Below are positions 1-6,009 of a DNA stretch of 6,522 bases, one piece after another; position 1 is the stretch's first letter, and each line of letters begins with the position of its first letter. The stretch comes from Deltaproteobacteria bacterium. Lineage in GTDB: Bacteria; Desulfobacterota; DSM-4660; Desulfatiglandales; Desulfatiglandaceae. The notes below the pieces were generated by a model. The model saw only the letters and a list, made by a program, of their open reading frames with translations, was not told where the DNA came from and did no database searches. The stretch spans positions 1 through 6,522 of the forward strand of contig JAFDKD010000173.1 in the NCBI GenBank assembly GCA_019307165.1. Direction: 5' to 3'. A program made the translations under genes and the position numbers.

Positions 1-474
1 CTCGGCCAGCCCCTGGACATTGATCTCGGCCCGGTGAATGACATGAAACCCCAGGATGGCAAAAAGTATGTTGGGTTGAATCATGGCATAGGGGATCCAC
101 CCCCGGGTGGCGTAAGGGATCATGACGGAAGCGTATTTCCCCCTCAGCGTGCCGCGGTGGGCCATGACCCAGGCCCGGTCGATGAGCTGCTTGACCGCGG
201 CCGTGGCCTCCAGGAAATAGCAGGGCACGCTCAGGATGATGCCGTCGGCTTCGCCCATCTTTGACCAGATGAAATTGACGTCGTCTTTCTGGTGGCACCC
301 TTCCTTGTTGAACAGGCAGAGGCCGTATCCCTGGCAGGCCCGGATGTCATAGTCGGTCAGGCGCAGAAATTCGATTTCCGCGCCCGCCGCTTCCGCGGCC
401 ATGAGGGCCTCCTTGGCCAGGATGTCCGAGTTGCCGTTTTTTCGGTAGCTGCCCGCCAGACACAGTATTTTCAT
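1..474 (-). CDS. Flavodoxin-fold NADPH-dependent FMN reductase / iron-sulfur flavoprotein-like protein (partial, C-terminus off window)
   Basis: The first 158 codons read MKILCLAGSYRKNGNSDIL, the beta-strand plus phosphate-binding loop (G8-S9-x-R11-x2-G14-N15-S16) of the NADPH-dependent FMN reductase / flavodoxin-like superfamily, which binds FMN and moves electrons in the cytoplasm. A second family landmark, ADGIILSVPCYF (residues 76-87), matches the usual D-G-I-I-x-x-S-P-V-Y-F strand and loop. Between them, CQGYGLC (47-53) followed by C60 sits where iron-sulfur flavoproteins carry the compact C-x2-C-x2-C...C cluster motif, but the second Cys is Tyr50, so a normal [4Fe-4S] cluster is doubtful. 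The start is the ATG at 472-474, preceded by a purine-rich GAGGGGGG Shine-Dalgarno on the minus strand. The reading frame stays open to base 1, so the gene is truncated by the window, not broken. Physiological substrate unknown; family call fairly sure. Confidence 0.85.
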   Translation of the reverse strand, partial: MKILCLAGSYRKNGNSDILAKEALMAAEAAGAEIEFLRLTDYDIRACQGYGLCLFNKEGCHQKDDVNFIWSKMGEADGIILSVPCYFLEATAAVKQLIDRAWVMAHRGTLRGKYASVMIPYATRGWIPYAMIQPNILFAILGFHVIHRAEINVQGLAE

Positions 475-513
475 GGTTTCCCCCCTCTTCCATCCGTATG
501 GCATGTAGACATC

Positions 514-543
514 ATCATGGCACAGCGGCCTGTCTATCGTCAA
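514..543 (-). promoter_or_regulatory. Candidate sigma-70 promoter of the FMN reductase-like gene
   Basis: On the minus strand a TTGACG hexamer (538-543, 5 of 6 matches to the -35 consensus) is followed after 18 bases by CATGAT (514-519, 4 of 6 to the -10 consensus). This lies about 40 bases upstream of the start codon at 474. The spacing is acceptable but the -10 is poor, so this is only a candidate. Confidence 0.3.
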
Positions 544-572
544 CCGGCGGGAATATGAGAATGCCGTGGTAC

Positions 573-678
573 TGTAGGGCGGGATTTTACATCCCGCCTA
601 TCAGGCCGGCAGGGACCAACCGATCTGCGGCGGCATATAAATACGCCTAACACATGGCGTACAAGATGCCGCCCTACA
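573..678. repeat. REP doublet (BIME-like): two inverted GTAG-headed hairpins
   Basis: The element is bounded by a perfect 10-bp inverted repeat, TGTAGGGCGG at 573-582 and CCGCCCTACA at 669-678. Each end is a REP-like unit, a GTAG tetranucleotide directly abutting a hairpin. The left unit (plus strand) is GTAG 574-577, stem GGCGGGAT 578-585, loop 586-590, stem ATCCCGCC 591-598. The right unit (minus strand) is GTAG at 677-674, outer stem 629-636 with 666-673 (8 bp, perfect), and inner stem TACGCC 642-647 with GGCGTA 656-661. Two REPs head to head are the arrangement known as a BIME. Such elements are usually mobilised in trans by RAYT (TnpA-REP, Y1 HUH) transposases that recognise a GTAG/GGAG foot; none is encoded in this window. 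The structure is seen directly; the RAYT link is inference. Confidence 0.75.
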
Positions 679-761
679 ACCCAACGATTACGTGCACCGC
701 TTCATTGAGCACGAGCGGTTGTTGTCGCAATATTCATCCTCTGAAAACCCGGAAGAGCCTT

Positions 762-801
762 AAAAAAAGGAGGACAGCCCCATCTATCGGGCCTGCCCTC
801 C
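762..801 (-). terminator. Intrinsic terminator of the IPTL-CTERM gene
   Basis: Read on the minus strand, downstream of the stop codon at 846, GGAGGGCAG pairs with CTGTCCTCC with one mismatch (bases 769-777 with 793-801). Further CCC/GGG pairing lies inside, and the stem is followed at once by seven T residues (complement of A762-A768). This is a canonical rho-independent terminator about 45 bases past the stop codon. Confidence 0.85.
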
Positions 802-845
802 CTTGAATGTTCAAAAACGGAAAATCTGTTTTCTAAAGTTGTGCC

Positions 846-1730
846 TTACGCCCTCCTTCGTTTTATACGCATGACGGCCAGACCTGCCACCAGGAGGGAC
901 AGCAGGATCATGCCCCATTGACTGATCGAGGGGATGGGTTCCGGTTCCGGTACGAATGTGAGCCCGACACTCGTATCGATTTCGGTGTGTCCGATGAACG
1001 TGTCTTCAGCAGTTGCGGGATTGATTCGATATAAGTGCCCATCGTTATCTGCGCCATAAAGGATATTGGATGTCGGATCAAATGCCAAGCCGCCTTTACC
1101 GCCATCGATATTGCCTGTTTGCCCCACTTCGGACCATGTATCCGTGGCAATATTGTAAAATATCAGGTACGCCGGGCTGTCGTTAGTAAGTCCATATATT
1201 CTATTGTTGTTGGGGTCAGCAGCAAGGGCCTCTGCTTCTTTCCCTATAGGTACTTCAGCCGGTGATTTCAGTGGTGTAAAAGCCCCTGTTGAGGGGTTGA
1301 TAATCCCGAACCACTCATTATCTGTTCCATACAGAAGCCCGTTTGACGTATTGTAGGCCAATCCTCTGTCGGCATCCCCCTGGATAATTGTCAATTGGGT
1401 CGCGCCGCTGCCGTTGGTTTCGGCTCGCGACAATCTTCCAGTGTCCGGATCATCGGTCAGGCTCAGTGAATTGTACAGGAAAGTCTGAGGTGCGCCGCTG
1501 AGGGCAAGCCCGTCGCCGTCGGCCGGTCCCACATAGGTTGTAGCTGCGGTATCGGTATCAACCATGTAAAGCGAACCCTGAGCACCTATAGACCCGGTGC
1601 TTAGATACAGTTGTCCGTCGGCATGGGCGGGATTTGCCCCTGAAAATAAAAATGCCAGCATAAACACGACCGGAACAACAGAAAAACAATTTAGGTTTCT
1701 TAAGCTCATCATCTTCATCAGATTGGTCAT
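846..1730 (-). CDS. Secreted beta-propeller-like repeat protein with IPTL-CTERM-type sorting signal
   Basis: This 294-residue protein has an N-terminal signal peptide: basic start, hydrophobic core at about 16-31, and likely cleavage after A35-H-A37. The mature part has repeated blocks of the form GLAYNTSNGLLYG (123-135), ALAADPNNNRIYG (168-180) and GLAFDPTSNILYG (214-226), each followed by a residue stretch ending in I/Y-N-P/I-A/S-T, as in beta-propeller blades. The C-terminus has the tripartite sorting signal of IPTL-CTERM proteins: IPSISQWG (266-273), a hydrophobic helix (274-287) and a terminal KRRR cluster. Such tails are known to be processed by an exosortase (XrtH) for export to the surface; that enzyme is not in the window. 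Start at 1728-1730 is supported by GGGGGGAGAG just upstream; TAA at 846-848. Monocistronic, with its own promoter and terminator. Ligand or role unknown. Confidence 0.85.
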   Translation of the reverse strand: MTNLMKMMSLRNLNCFSVVPVVFMLAFLFSGANPAHADGQLYLSTGSIGAQGSLYMVDTDTAATTYVGPADGDGLALSGAPQTFLYNSLSLTDDPDTGRLSRAETNGSGATQLTIIQGDADRGLAYNTSNGLLYGTDNEWFGIINPSTGAFTPLKSPAEVPIGKEAEALAADPNNNRIYGLTNDSPAYLIFYNIATDTWSEVGQTGNIDGGKGGLAFDPTSNILYGADNDGHLYRINPATAEDTFIGHTEIDTSVGLTFVPEPEPIPSISQWGMILLSLLVAGLAVMRIKRRRA

Positions 1731-1797
1731 TTCTCTCCCCCCGGATCAATTGCACTTTTAGCCTAAGACGTCCCACGCCTTTCCCTGAATTGATGAA

Positions 1798-1826
1798 CAT
1801 TTAGCTGAACATATCGAAAATGTCAA
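1798..1826 (-). promoter_or_regulatory. Candidate sigma-70 promoter of the IPTL-CTERM gene
   Basis: The minus strand carries a perfect -35 hexamer TTGACA (1821-1826), a 17-base spacer and TAAATG (1798-1803) as a weak -10 (3 of 6). It would give a 5' leader of about 60 bases before the ATG at 1730. The exact -35 and ideal spacing favour it; the -10 is weak. Confidence 0.45.
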
Positions 1827-1946
1827 GAAAATTGCCAACAGGATGCCAAAGAAATGGGCGATGATTTATTGATATTCAGAAAAGAAACACATATGATTAG
1901 ATTAGAATCATTTTTTAAAGTTATGACATGCGAAAATGGTTTGGGT

Positions 1947-1968
1947 GAAAAACCGGCGCCGTTTTTTC
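1947..1968. promoter_or_regulatory. Near-palindrome in the divergent control region (possible operator)
   Basis: A 22-base near-perfect palindrome: GAAAAA at 1947-1952 mirrors TTTTTC at 1963-1968, around a central CGGCGCCG (1954-1961), with a single mismatched pair (1953/1962). It lies between the leftward IPTL-CTERM promoter and rightward gltS, where a dimeric regulator could bind. It could instead act as a short hairpin with a T run. Function is inferred only from symmetry and position. Confidence 0.3.
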
Positions 1969-2153
1969 AATAACATAACAAAAGACTTGCTTTTTGCCAT
2001 TGATCAGGGGGTCCTAAATCCGCCTCCTAATTTGGACTCGGCTTTTCCATGCGGTGAATTGGGGGCACTCCTGTTCACCAGTGAGGCGCCGAGGAGCGAC
2101 GACTGAGGCGTATGAATAATACGTCGCAGGGAGGAGCGAGCGAAGGCAAGAAA

Positions 2154-2195
2154 GCCCTTCGGCTTCGCTCAGGGCCGTTGAGCCCGTCGAACGGC
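2154..2195 (+). repeat. Short interspersed repeat, copy upstream of gltS
   Basis: The 20 bases at 2154-2173 (GCCCTTCGGCTTCGCTCAGG) match 18 of 20 with 3691-3710 on the other side of gltS, in the same orientation. Both copies continue into a GAACGG box (2189-2194 here). Internally GCCGTT (2174-2179) pairs with AACGGC (2190-2195) as a 6-bp stem with a 10-base loop. It ends 22 bases before the gltS Shine-Dalgarno. It resembles palindromic intergenic repeats common in Desulfobacterota, from memory and unverified. Confidence 0.5.
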
Positions 2196-2217
2196 AGATG
2201 GCGCCTTGAAGGTGATC

Positions 2218-2224
2218 AGGGAGG
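2218..2224 (+). promoter_or_regulatory. Ribosome-binding site deciding the gltS start
   Basis: AGGGAGG ends 4 bases before the ATG at 2229, a near-consensus Shine-Dalgarno. It selects this start over the in-frame ATG at 2112, which lies inside repeat-like sequence and would add a non-hydrophobic, Gly/Arg-rich 39-residue extension ahead of the first membrane helix. Confidence 0.8.
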
Positions 2225-2228
2225 ACAC

Positions 2229-3590
2229 ATGAACACACCATTTGAGATGGGTTATTTCGTTGCTTTCGGTTTTGTCGGGATATGCATTTTTTTCGGGGTG
2301 TTGTTGAGATCCCGAATCGGTATTCTGCAGCGGTTTCTGGTGCCCGCCTGCATGATCGGCGGCGTCACCGGCATGGTCCTCGTCAATTTGAAGTGGATTC
2401 CCCTGGACCAGGCGCTTTTCCGAACCATCGCCTATCACTTCTTTATCATATCCTTTATATCCATCGGCCTGACCGGCGCTCAAAAAAAACCCGGTGAAAA
2501 AGGAAAGGGAAAAACCATTGCAAAGGGCGCCCTGTGGATGGGCCTGATCAACGGCGCGTCCATGGCCTCCCAGGCATTTATCGGGTGTGTGCTGGTCCTG
2601 CTGATGGGCGCCGTGGGCATGGCCATCCCCCTTCAGCTGGGTCTTTTCCTTCCCTTGGGATTTACCCAGGGGCCCGGGCAGGCCCTGGCGATCGGCAAGG
2701 CATGGGAAGCCGAGGGGTTTGCCAACGCGGTCAGCCTGGGCCTGGCCTTTGCCGCCATAGGGTTCTTTTTTGCGCTTTTTGTGGGCATCCCCCTGGTCAA
2801 CTGGGGCATTCGAAAAGGATACACCAAACTCGGGACGGTGCAGCTGCCCGATTACTTTCGAAGAGGCATCTATTCAAAAGACCAGACCGAGGTCCCCACG
2901 GGCATGATGACCACCCATCCGGCCAATGTGGATTCTCTGGCGTTTCAGGCGGCGGCCGTGGGCATCGTCTACATGCTCACCTTTCTCGGGTACTGGGCCG
3001 TGGATCGATTTATCGGGCCGGTAAGCAGCGCGGCTTGGGGTTTTTTCTTCTTTTTCGGCATGCTGACGGGCATCCTGGTGAGAGTGGTCATGCAGAAACT
3101 GAATACCGGCTACCTCCTCAACCGGGATACCCAGAATCGGATCACCAGCCTGGGGGTGGACGTGCTGGTCACGGCCACGCTCATCTCGGTCGAGTTGTCG
3201 GTGGTGTGGGACTACATCGTTCCCCTCCTGGTTATTGCGGCTGCCGGCGGCGTATGGACAACTTTTTATACGATTTACTTCGGGAGGCGGGTCGGCGAAT
3301 TCGGTTTCGAACGCATGTGCGTCCAGTTCGGCTGCAATACGGGCACGGTTTCCACCGGCCTGCTTCTGCTCAGGGTGGTCGATTCAAAGTTCGATACCAG
3401 CGTCTCGCTGGAAACGGGCCTGTATTCCATCTTCGCGGCCCCGTTCATCCTCGGCACCATGCTGGTGATCCTGTACGCACCCAAGTGGGGACTCACCGTG
3501 GTACACCAGATGGGGATCTATCTGGGCATTTTTCTATTGGCCCTCATCCTCCTCAAGGTGTTCCGGCTGTGGGGAAAGAGGCAGTGGTAG
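2229..3590 (+). CDS. gltS: Sodium/glutamate symporter family protein (GltS/ESS-type)
   Basis: A 453-residue polytopic inner-membrane protein, mostly hydrophobic with about ten or more predicted helices. It resembles the ESS (glutamate:Na+ symporter) family, which takes up glutamate with sodium. FLVPACMIGGVTGMVL (36-51) matches the conserved early proline-glycine helix of GltS. Two Gly-rich motifs, GFTQGPGQA (144-152) and FGCNTGTVSTG (367-377), lie in the N- and C-terminal halves, as expected for the two inverted repeats with re-entrant substrate/ion loops. A hydrophilic loop at about 195-235 separates the halves. It is about 50 residues longer than E. coli GltS (401), with a longer central loop, so substrate may differ. 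Start chosen by the Shine-Dalgarno; stop TAG at 3588-3590. It is transcribed alone and is bracketed by two related repeats. Family call good, substrate inferred. Confidence 0.8.
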   Translation: MNTPFEMGYFVAFGFVGICIFFGVLLRSRIGILQRFLVPACMIGGVTGMVLVNLKWIPLDQALFRTIAYHFFIISFISIGLTGAQKKPGEKGKGKTIAKGALWMGLINGASMASQAFIGCVLVLLMGAVGMAIPLQLGLFLPLGFTQGPGQALAIGKAWEAEGFANAVSLGLAFAAIGFFFALFVGIPLVNWGIRKGYTKLGTVQLPDYFRRGIYSKDQTEVPTGMMTTHPANVDSLAFQAAAVGIVYMLTFLGYWAVDRFIGPVSSAAWGFFFFFGMLTGILVRVVMQKLNTGYLLNRDTQNRITSLGVDVLVTATLISVELSVVWDYIVPLLVIAAAGGVWTTFYTIYFGRRVGEFGFERMCVQFGCNTGTVSTGLLLLRVVDSKFDTSVSLETGLYSIFAAPFILGTMLVILYAPKWGLTVVHQMGIYLGIFLLALILLKVFRLWGKRQW

Positions 3591-3619
3591 GACGGGAGGG
3601 TAGTTCCGATCGAACGCGA

Positions 3620-3659
3620 TTCCACCTCGATCCGCAGTTGAAATGCGGGAATGGTGGAA
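3620..3659. terminator. Nested hairpin downstream of gltS, possible bidirectional terminator
   Basis: Thirty bases after the gltS stop codon, TTCCACC (3620-3626) pairs perfectly with GGTGGAA (3653-3659). Inside it CCGCA (3632-3636) pairs with TGCGG (3644-3648) around a 7-base loop. The two stems are separated by a small internal loop of 5 and 4 bases. There is no T run on either side, so it is not a textbook intrinsic terminator. Its place between convergent genes suggests a transcript 3' end or RNA-stabilising structure. Confidence 0.45.
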
Positions 3660-3690
3660 GAGCGGACTGTTGCCCAAGTCGCTCGCGCTT

Positions 3691-3780
3691 GCCCTTGGAC
3701 TTCGCTCAGGACAGGCTCAGGGCGAACGGGGGGCATGTTGGAATCGTACGATTTATCCGTTCATGCTGAGCCTGTCGAAG
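3691..3780. repeat. Palindromic interspersed repeat downstream of gltS
   Basis: The left arm (3700-3729) and right arm (3757-3780, reversed) share the blocks CTTCG, ACAGGCTCAG and GAACGG; the left arm carries an extra CTCAGG-containing 7 bases after CTTCG. The bases between the arms contain a perfect 12-bp palindrome AATCGTACGATT (3742-3753). The left arm start (3691-3710) matches the repeat upstream of gltS at 18 of 20 bases. The element resembles widespread Desulfobacterota intergenic repeats built on CTTCGACA...GCTCAGG...GAACGG; that comparison is from memory. No coding content. Confidence 0.65.
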
Positions 3781-3807
3781 CATAATATCGATTTGAGCTA
3801 TAATACA

Positions 3808-6009
3808 TTATCCTGACAAGGCCCGCTCCACCTGGACCAAAGCGCTGTTCATGTGATGGGTACCGCTGGGGGAGTGGTCATCGTCGGTCAGCACGTTGGC
3901 GCACCCGCCCCGGTCCACGCCGTCCGCGCCCGGGTCGTACCAGGCCCCCTGGCCCACATTGACGACGCCGGGCATGATCCTTTCGGTAACCCAAACCGGA
4001 ATCCGTATCCTCCCCCGGTCGTTGAACACATCCACCAAATCGCCGTCGGCGATGGCGCGAATCGCCGCATCCTCCGGGTTCATCCACACCGAGTGGGGCT
4101 CGATTTCCCGCATCCACGGCACGTTGTGCCACGTGGAGTGGGCCCGCGTTTTGAAGTGGGTGGTCAGGAGCTGCAAGGGGTACCTGGCCGCCAGGGGAGC
4201 GTCATAGCTTTCCGAATGGGTGAGGTATTTGGGTATGGGAGGGAGCAGCGGGTTTTTCATCTCCCCCATGTGATCGCAGCAGATTTCGATCTTACCGGAC
4301 AGGGTCGGAAACGGGTGGGCTTCCGGATCCGCTATCTGCTCCTTGAACGAGACAAAGGGTTCGGGAAGTTCGATCTTGACGACGCCGTCCCGTTTCATCC
4401 GATCGTAGTCCTTAATATCGTGCCTGGCGCCGGCAATCCCCCGAAGGAGGTCTTCTTCGCTCAGGTCCGCCAGACCGGGCGGGAGTCCCAGCCGCTTGGA
4501 AAGCTCTCGGACAATTTCCAGGTCCGATCTGGAATCGTACAAAGAATCCACCGCCTTGTTCAAATAGATATAATAGGGCGAGCCGAGCCAGGGGGGTGCG
4601 ATGTCGTTCCTTTCCATGAAGGTGTTGACGGGCAGGACGATATCGCCCAGCCTGGCGGTGGGGGTCATGAACTGCTCGTGGACCACCACGAATTCCAAGG
4701 CCTTGAACGCCTCTACGCCGCGCCGGGTGTTGGGGTGCTGGTTGACAAAATTGCTGGCCGCCACATAGGCCATTTTGAGGTCCGCGGGATAGCCGCCGGC
4801 ACGGCCCCTCAGCATGGCATCGAAGACCTTGGCGCTGTGGATGCGGGCGCTGCTCGGGTTGGTCCCGCCCCGCAGTTTGTGCAGGGTGTTTTTCCGTGGC
4901 GTCGCCCCCTTTTCAACCGGGTTTCCCGAGCCATGGGCGCCCGGTGCGGTTTCGCGGCTGGAGTAGGCCCGCATGAACCCGGAGGCATAGCCCCCGCTGA
5001 TCCCGATGTTGCCGGTGAGGGCCGTAAGCACGTTGGCCGCGCGGGAATACTGCTCGCCTCTCGCCGCCCGGGACGGGCCCCAGCCTGCAATCAGGGCCGC
5101 GGGTTTGCTCCGGGCGTATTCCCTGGCCAGCCCGGCGATGGTTTCGGCCGGGACCGTGGTAATCGCTTCCGCCCATCGGGGTGTTTTGGGGACCCCGTCC
5201 TCGCGGCCCAGAACGTAATCCTTATAACGGTCAAAACCCACCGTGTATTTCTCTATAAAGTCCTTGTCTTCCAGCCCTTCCGAGACGATGACATGGGCCA
5301 TGGCAATCAGCATGGCCGCATCCGTGCCGGGACGGATGGGAATCCATTGATCCGCAAAGGTCGCGGCCGTGTCCGTATAACGGGGGTCAAGGGCCACCAC
5401 CCGGATGCCCCGTTCCTTCACCCTGGCCAGCATGTAGGTGGTCTCCGGGTCCCACACGGTGTTGGCCGGGTTCCACCCCCACAGGATGATCATGCGGGAG
5501 TTGAGCAGGTCTTCGCGGGAATTGCCCGTGCGAATGGTCCCGTATGTGGCCATGGACGCAAACAGCGCCCCCTCGTAAGACGCCACGCCCCAGATACGGG
5601 TGAAGCCCCCGAAGGCCTGAAGCATGGCCCCTACGGGAATGGCTCCGTGAAGCATGCCCTGGTTGCCCGAACCGGCCGCGAAAAAGATGCTCGCGTTGCC
5701 GTAGGTCTCTTTGATCCGCTTGAGTTCATGGGCTACTTCATCCAGAGCTTCGTCCCACGAAACCGGCTCGAACTTCCCCTCGCCGCGCTCGCCCACACGC
5801 CGCAAAGGGGTTTTCAGCCTGTCCGGGGAATAGACGCGCTGGCGGTACGCGCGGCCCCTGAGGCAGGCCCGGAGCTGGGGCTCCTCGCCCGTGTCGCTCT
5901 CGATGCGAATGATTTTTCCGTCCCTGACATGCGCCCTGAGAACGCAACGGCCGCCACAGTCGTGGCAGCAGCCCGTGGGCACGATGGTGATGTTGTCCAT
6001 GGGTTTCAT
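3808..6009 (-). CDS. DmsA-like molybdopterin oxidoreductase (DMSO reductase superfamily), no Tat signal
   Basis: A 733-residue catalytic subunit that should bind one [4Fe-4S] cluster and a Mo-bis(pyranopterin guanine dinucleotide). The N-terminal cluster motif is Cys14-x3-Cys18-x3-Cys22...Cys49, then RACLRGRAYRQRVYSPDRLK, nearly the DmsA sequence. WGVASYEG (140-147) aligns without gaps to the DmsA segment holding the Mo ligand and places Ser144 as ligand. DPRYTDTA (208-215), WIPIRPGTDAA (222-232) and the C-terminal dinucleotide-binding domain (about 610-733, with NDRGRIRI, TERIMPGVV, GQGAW, RGGCANVLT) all match DmsA/YnfE. S- or N-oxide reduction is likely, but the substrate is not proven. The start lacks any twin-arginine or hydrophobic signal, and no DmsB/DmsC lies next to it, so a cytoplasmic form is inferred. 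ATG at 6009 chosen; TTG at 6012 or ATG at 6000 are possible, and the Shine-Dalgarno is weak (CGGAA). TAA at 3808-3810. Confidence 0.9.
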   Translation of the reverse strand: MKPMDNITIVPTGCCHDCGGRCVLRAHVRDGKIIRIESDTGEEPQLRACLRGRAYRQRVYSPDRLKTPLRRVGERGEGKFEPVSWDEALDEVAHELKRIKETYGNASIFFAAGSGNQGMLHGAIPVGAMLQAFGGFTRIWGVASYEGALFASMATYGTIRTGNSREDLLNSRMIILWGWNPANTVWDPETTYMLARVKERGIRVVALDPRYTDTAATFADQWIPIRPGTDAAMLIAMAHVIVSEGLEDKDFIEKYTVGFDRYKDYVLGREDGVPKTPRWAEAITTVPAETIAGLAREYARSKPAALIAGWGPSRAARGEQYSRAANVLTALTGNIGISGGYASGFMRAYSSRETAPGAHGSGNPVEKGATPRKNTLHKLRGGTNPSSARIHSAKVFDAMLRGRAGGYPADLKMAYVAASNFVNQHPNTRRGVEAFKALEFVVVHEQFMTPTARLGDIVLPVNTFMERNDIAPPWLGSPYYIYLNKAVDSLYDSRSDLEIVRELSKRLGLPPGLADLSEEDLLRGIAGARHDIKDYDRMKRDGVVKIELPEPFVSFKEQIADPEAHPFPTLSGKIEICCDHMGEMKNPLLPPIPKYLTHSESYDAPLAARYPLQLLTTHFKTRAHSTWHNVPWMREIEPHSVWMNPEDAAIRAIADGDLVDVFNDRGRIRIPVWVTERIMPGVVNVGQGAWYDPGADGVDRGGCANVLTDDDHSPSGTHHMNSALVQVERALSG

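Larger units (their letters stand above)
475..845. other. Intergenic region between the FMN reductase-like gene and the IPTL-CTERM gene
   Basis: This stretch of about 370 bases has no credible gene. From left to right it holds the Shine-Dalgarno and candidate promoter of the leftward FMN reductase-like gene, a REP doublet at 573-678, a short unremarkable stretch (about 680-760), and the intrinsic terminator of the leftward gene to the right (762-801). Short open frames across it have no ribosome-binding site and no recognisable protein. Confidence 0.7.
1731..2228. other. Divergent intergenic region between the IPTL-CTERM gene and gltS
   Basis: About 500 bases without a credible gene. The left half (to about 2000) is AT-rich. 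It holds the leftward promoter, an AT-rich hairpin ATGATT 1893-1898 / AATCAT 1906-1911 followed by a T run on the plus strand, and a near-palindrome at 1947-1968. The right half is GC-richer and resembles interspersed-repeat sequence: an inverted pair GCGACG 2096-2101 / CGTCGC 2122-2127 and a repeat unit at 2154-2195. No convincing -35/-10 pair for gltS was found. An in-frame ATG at 2112 would extend gltS by 39 codons through this repeat but has no ribosome-binding site. Confidence 0.6.

Noticed and set aside
140..147. Apparent loss of the Ser molybdenum ligand in the DmsA-like protein (residue range 140-147 of the protein)
   Set aside because: A first alignment on the shared Ser-Tyr pair put Glu at the ligand position. 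Counting back from the conserved Tyr-Gly gives a gapless match that places Ser144 at the ligand site. Start and end here are protein residue numbers.
34..558. Two short plus-strand open frames (34-264 and 292-558)
   Set aside because: They lie antisense to the FMN reductase-like gene, which has clear motifs on the minus strand.
1893..1916. AT-rich hairpin with T run on the plus strand as a terminator
   Set aside because: The stem is only 6 bp and AT-rich, and no plus-strand gene lies upstream to terminate.
2112..2228. N-terminal extension of gltS from the ATG at 2112
   Set aside because: The extra 39 residues are encoded by repeat-like sequence, lack hydrophobicity and have no Shine-Dalgarno; the ATG at 2229 has a strong one.
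2534..3769. Plus-strand open frame of 411 codons overlapping gltS
   Set aside because: It is an alternative frame of gltS with a Gly/Arg/His-rich, low-hydrophobicity translation and no domain. It runs into the downstream repeat.
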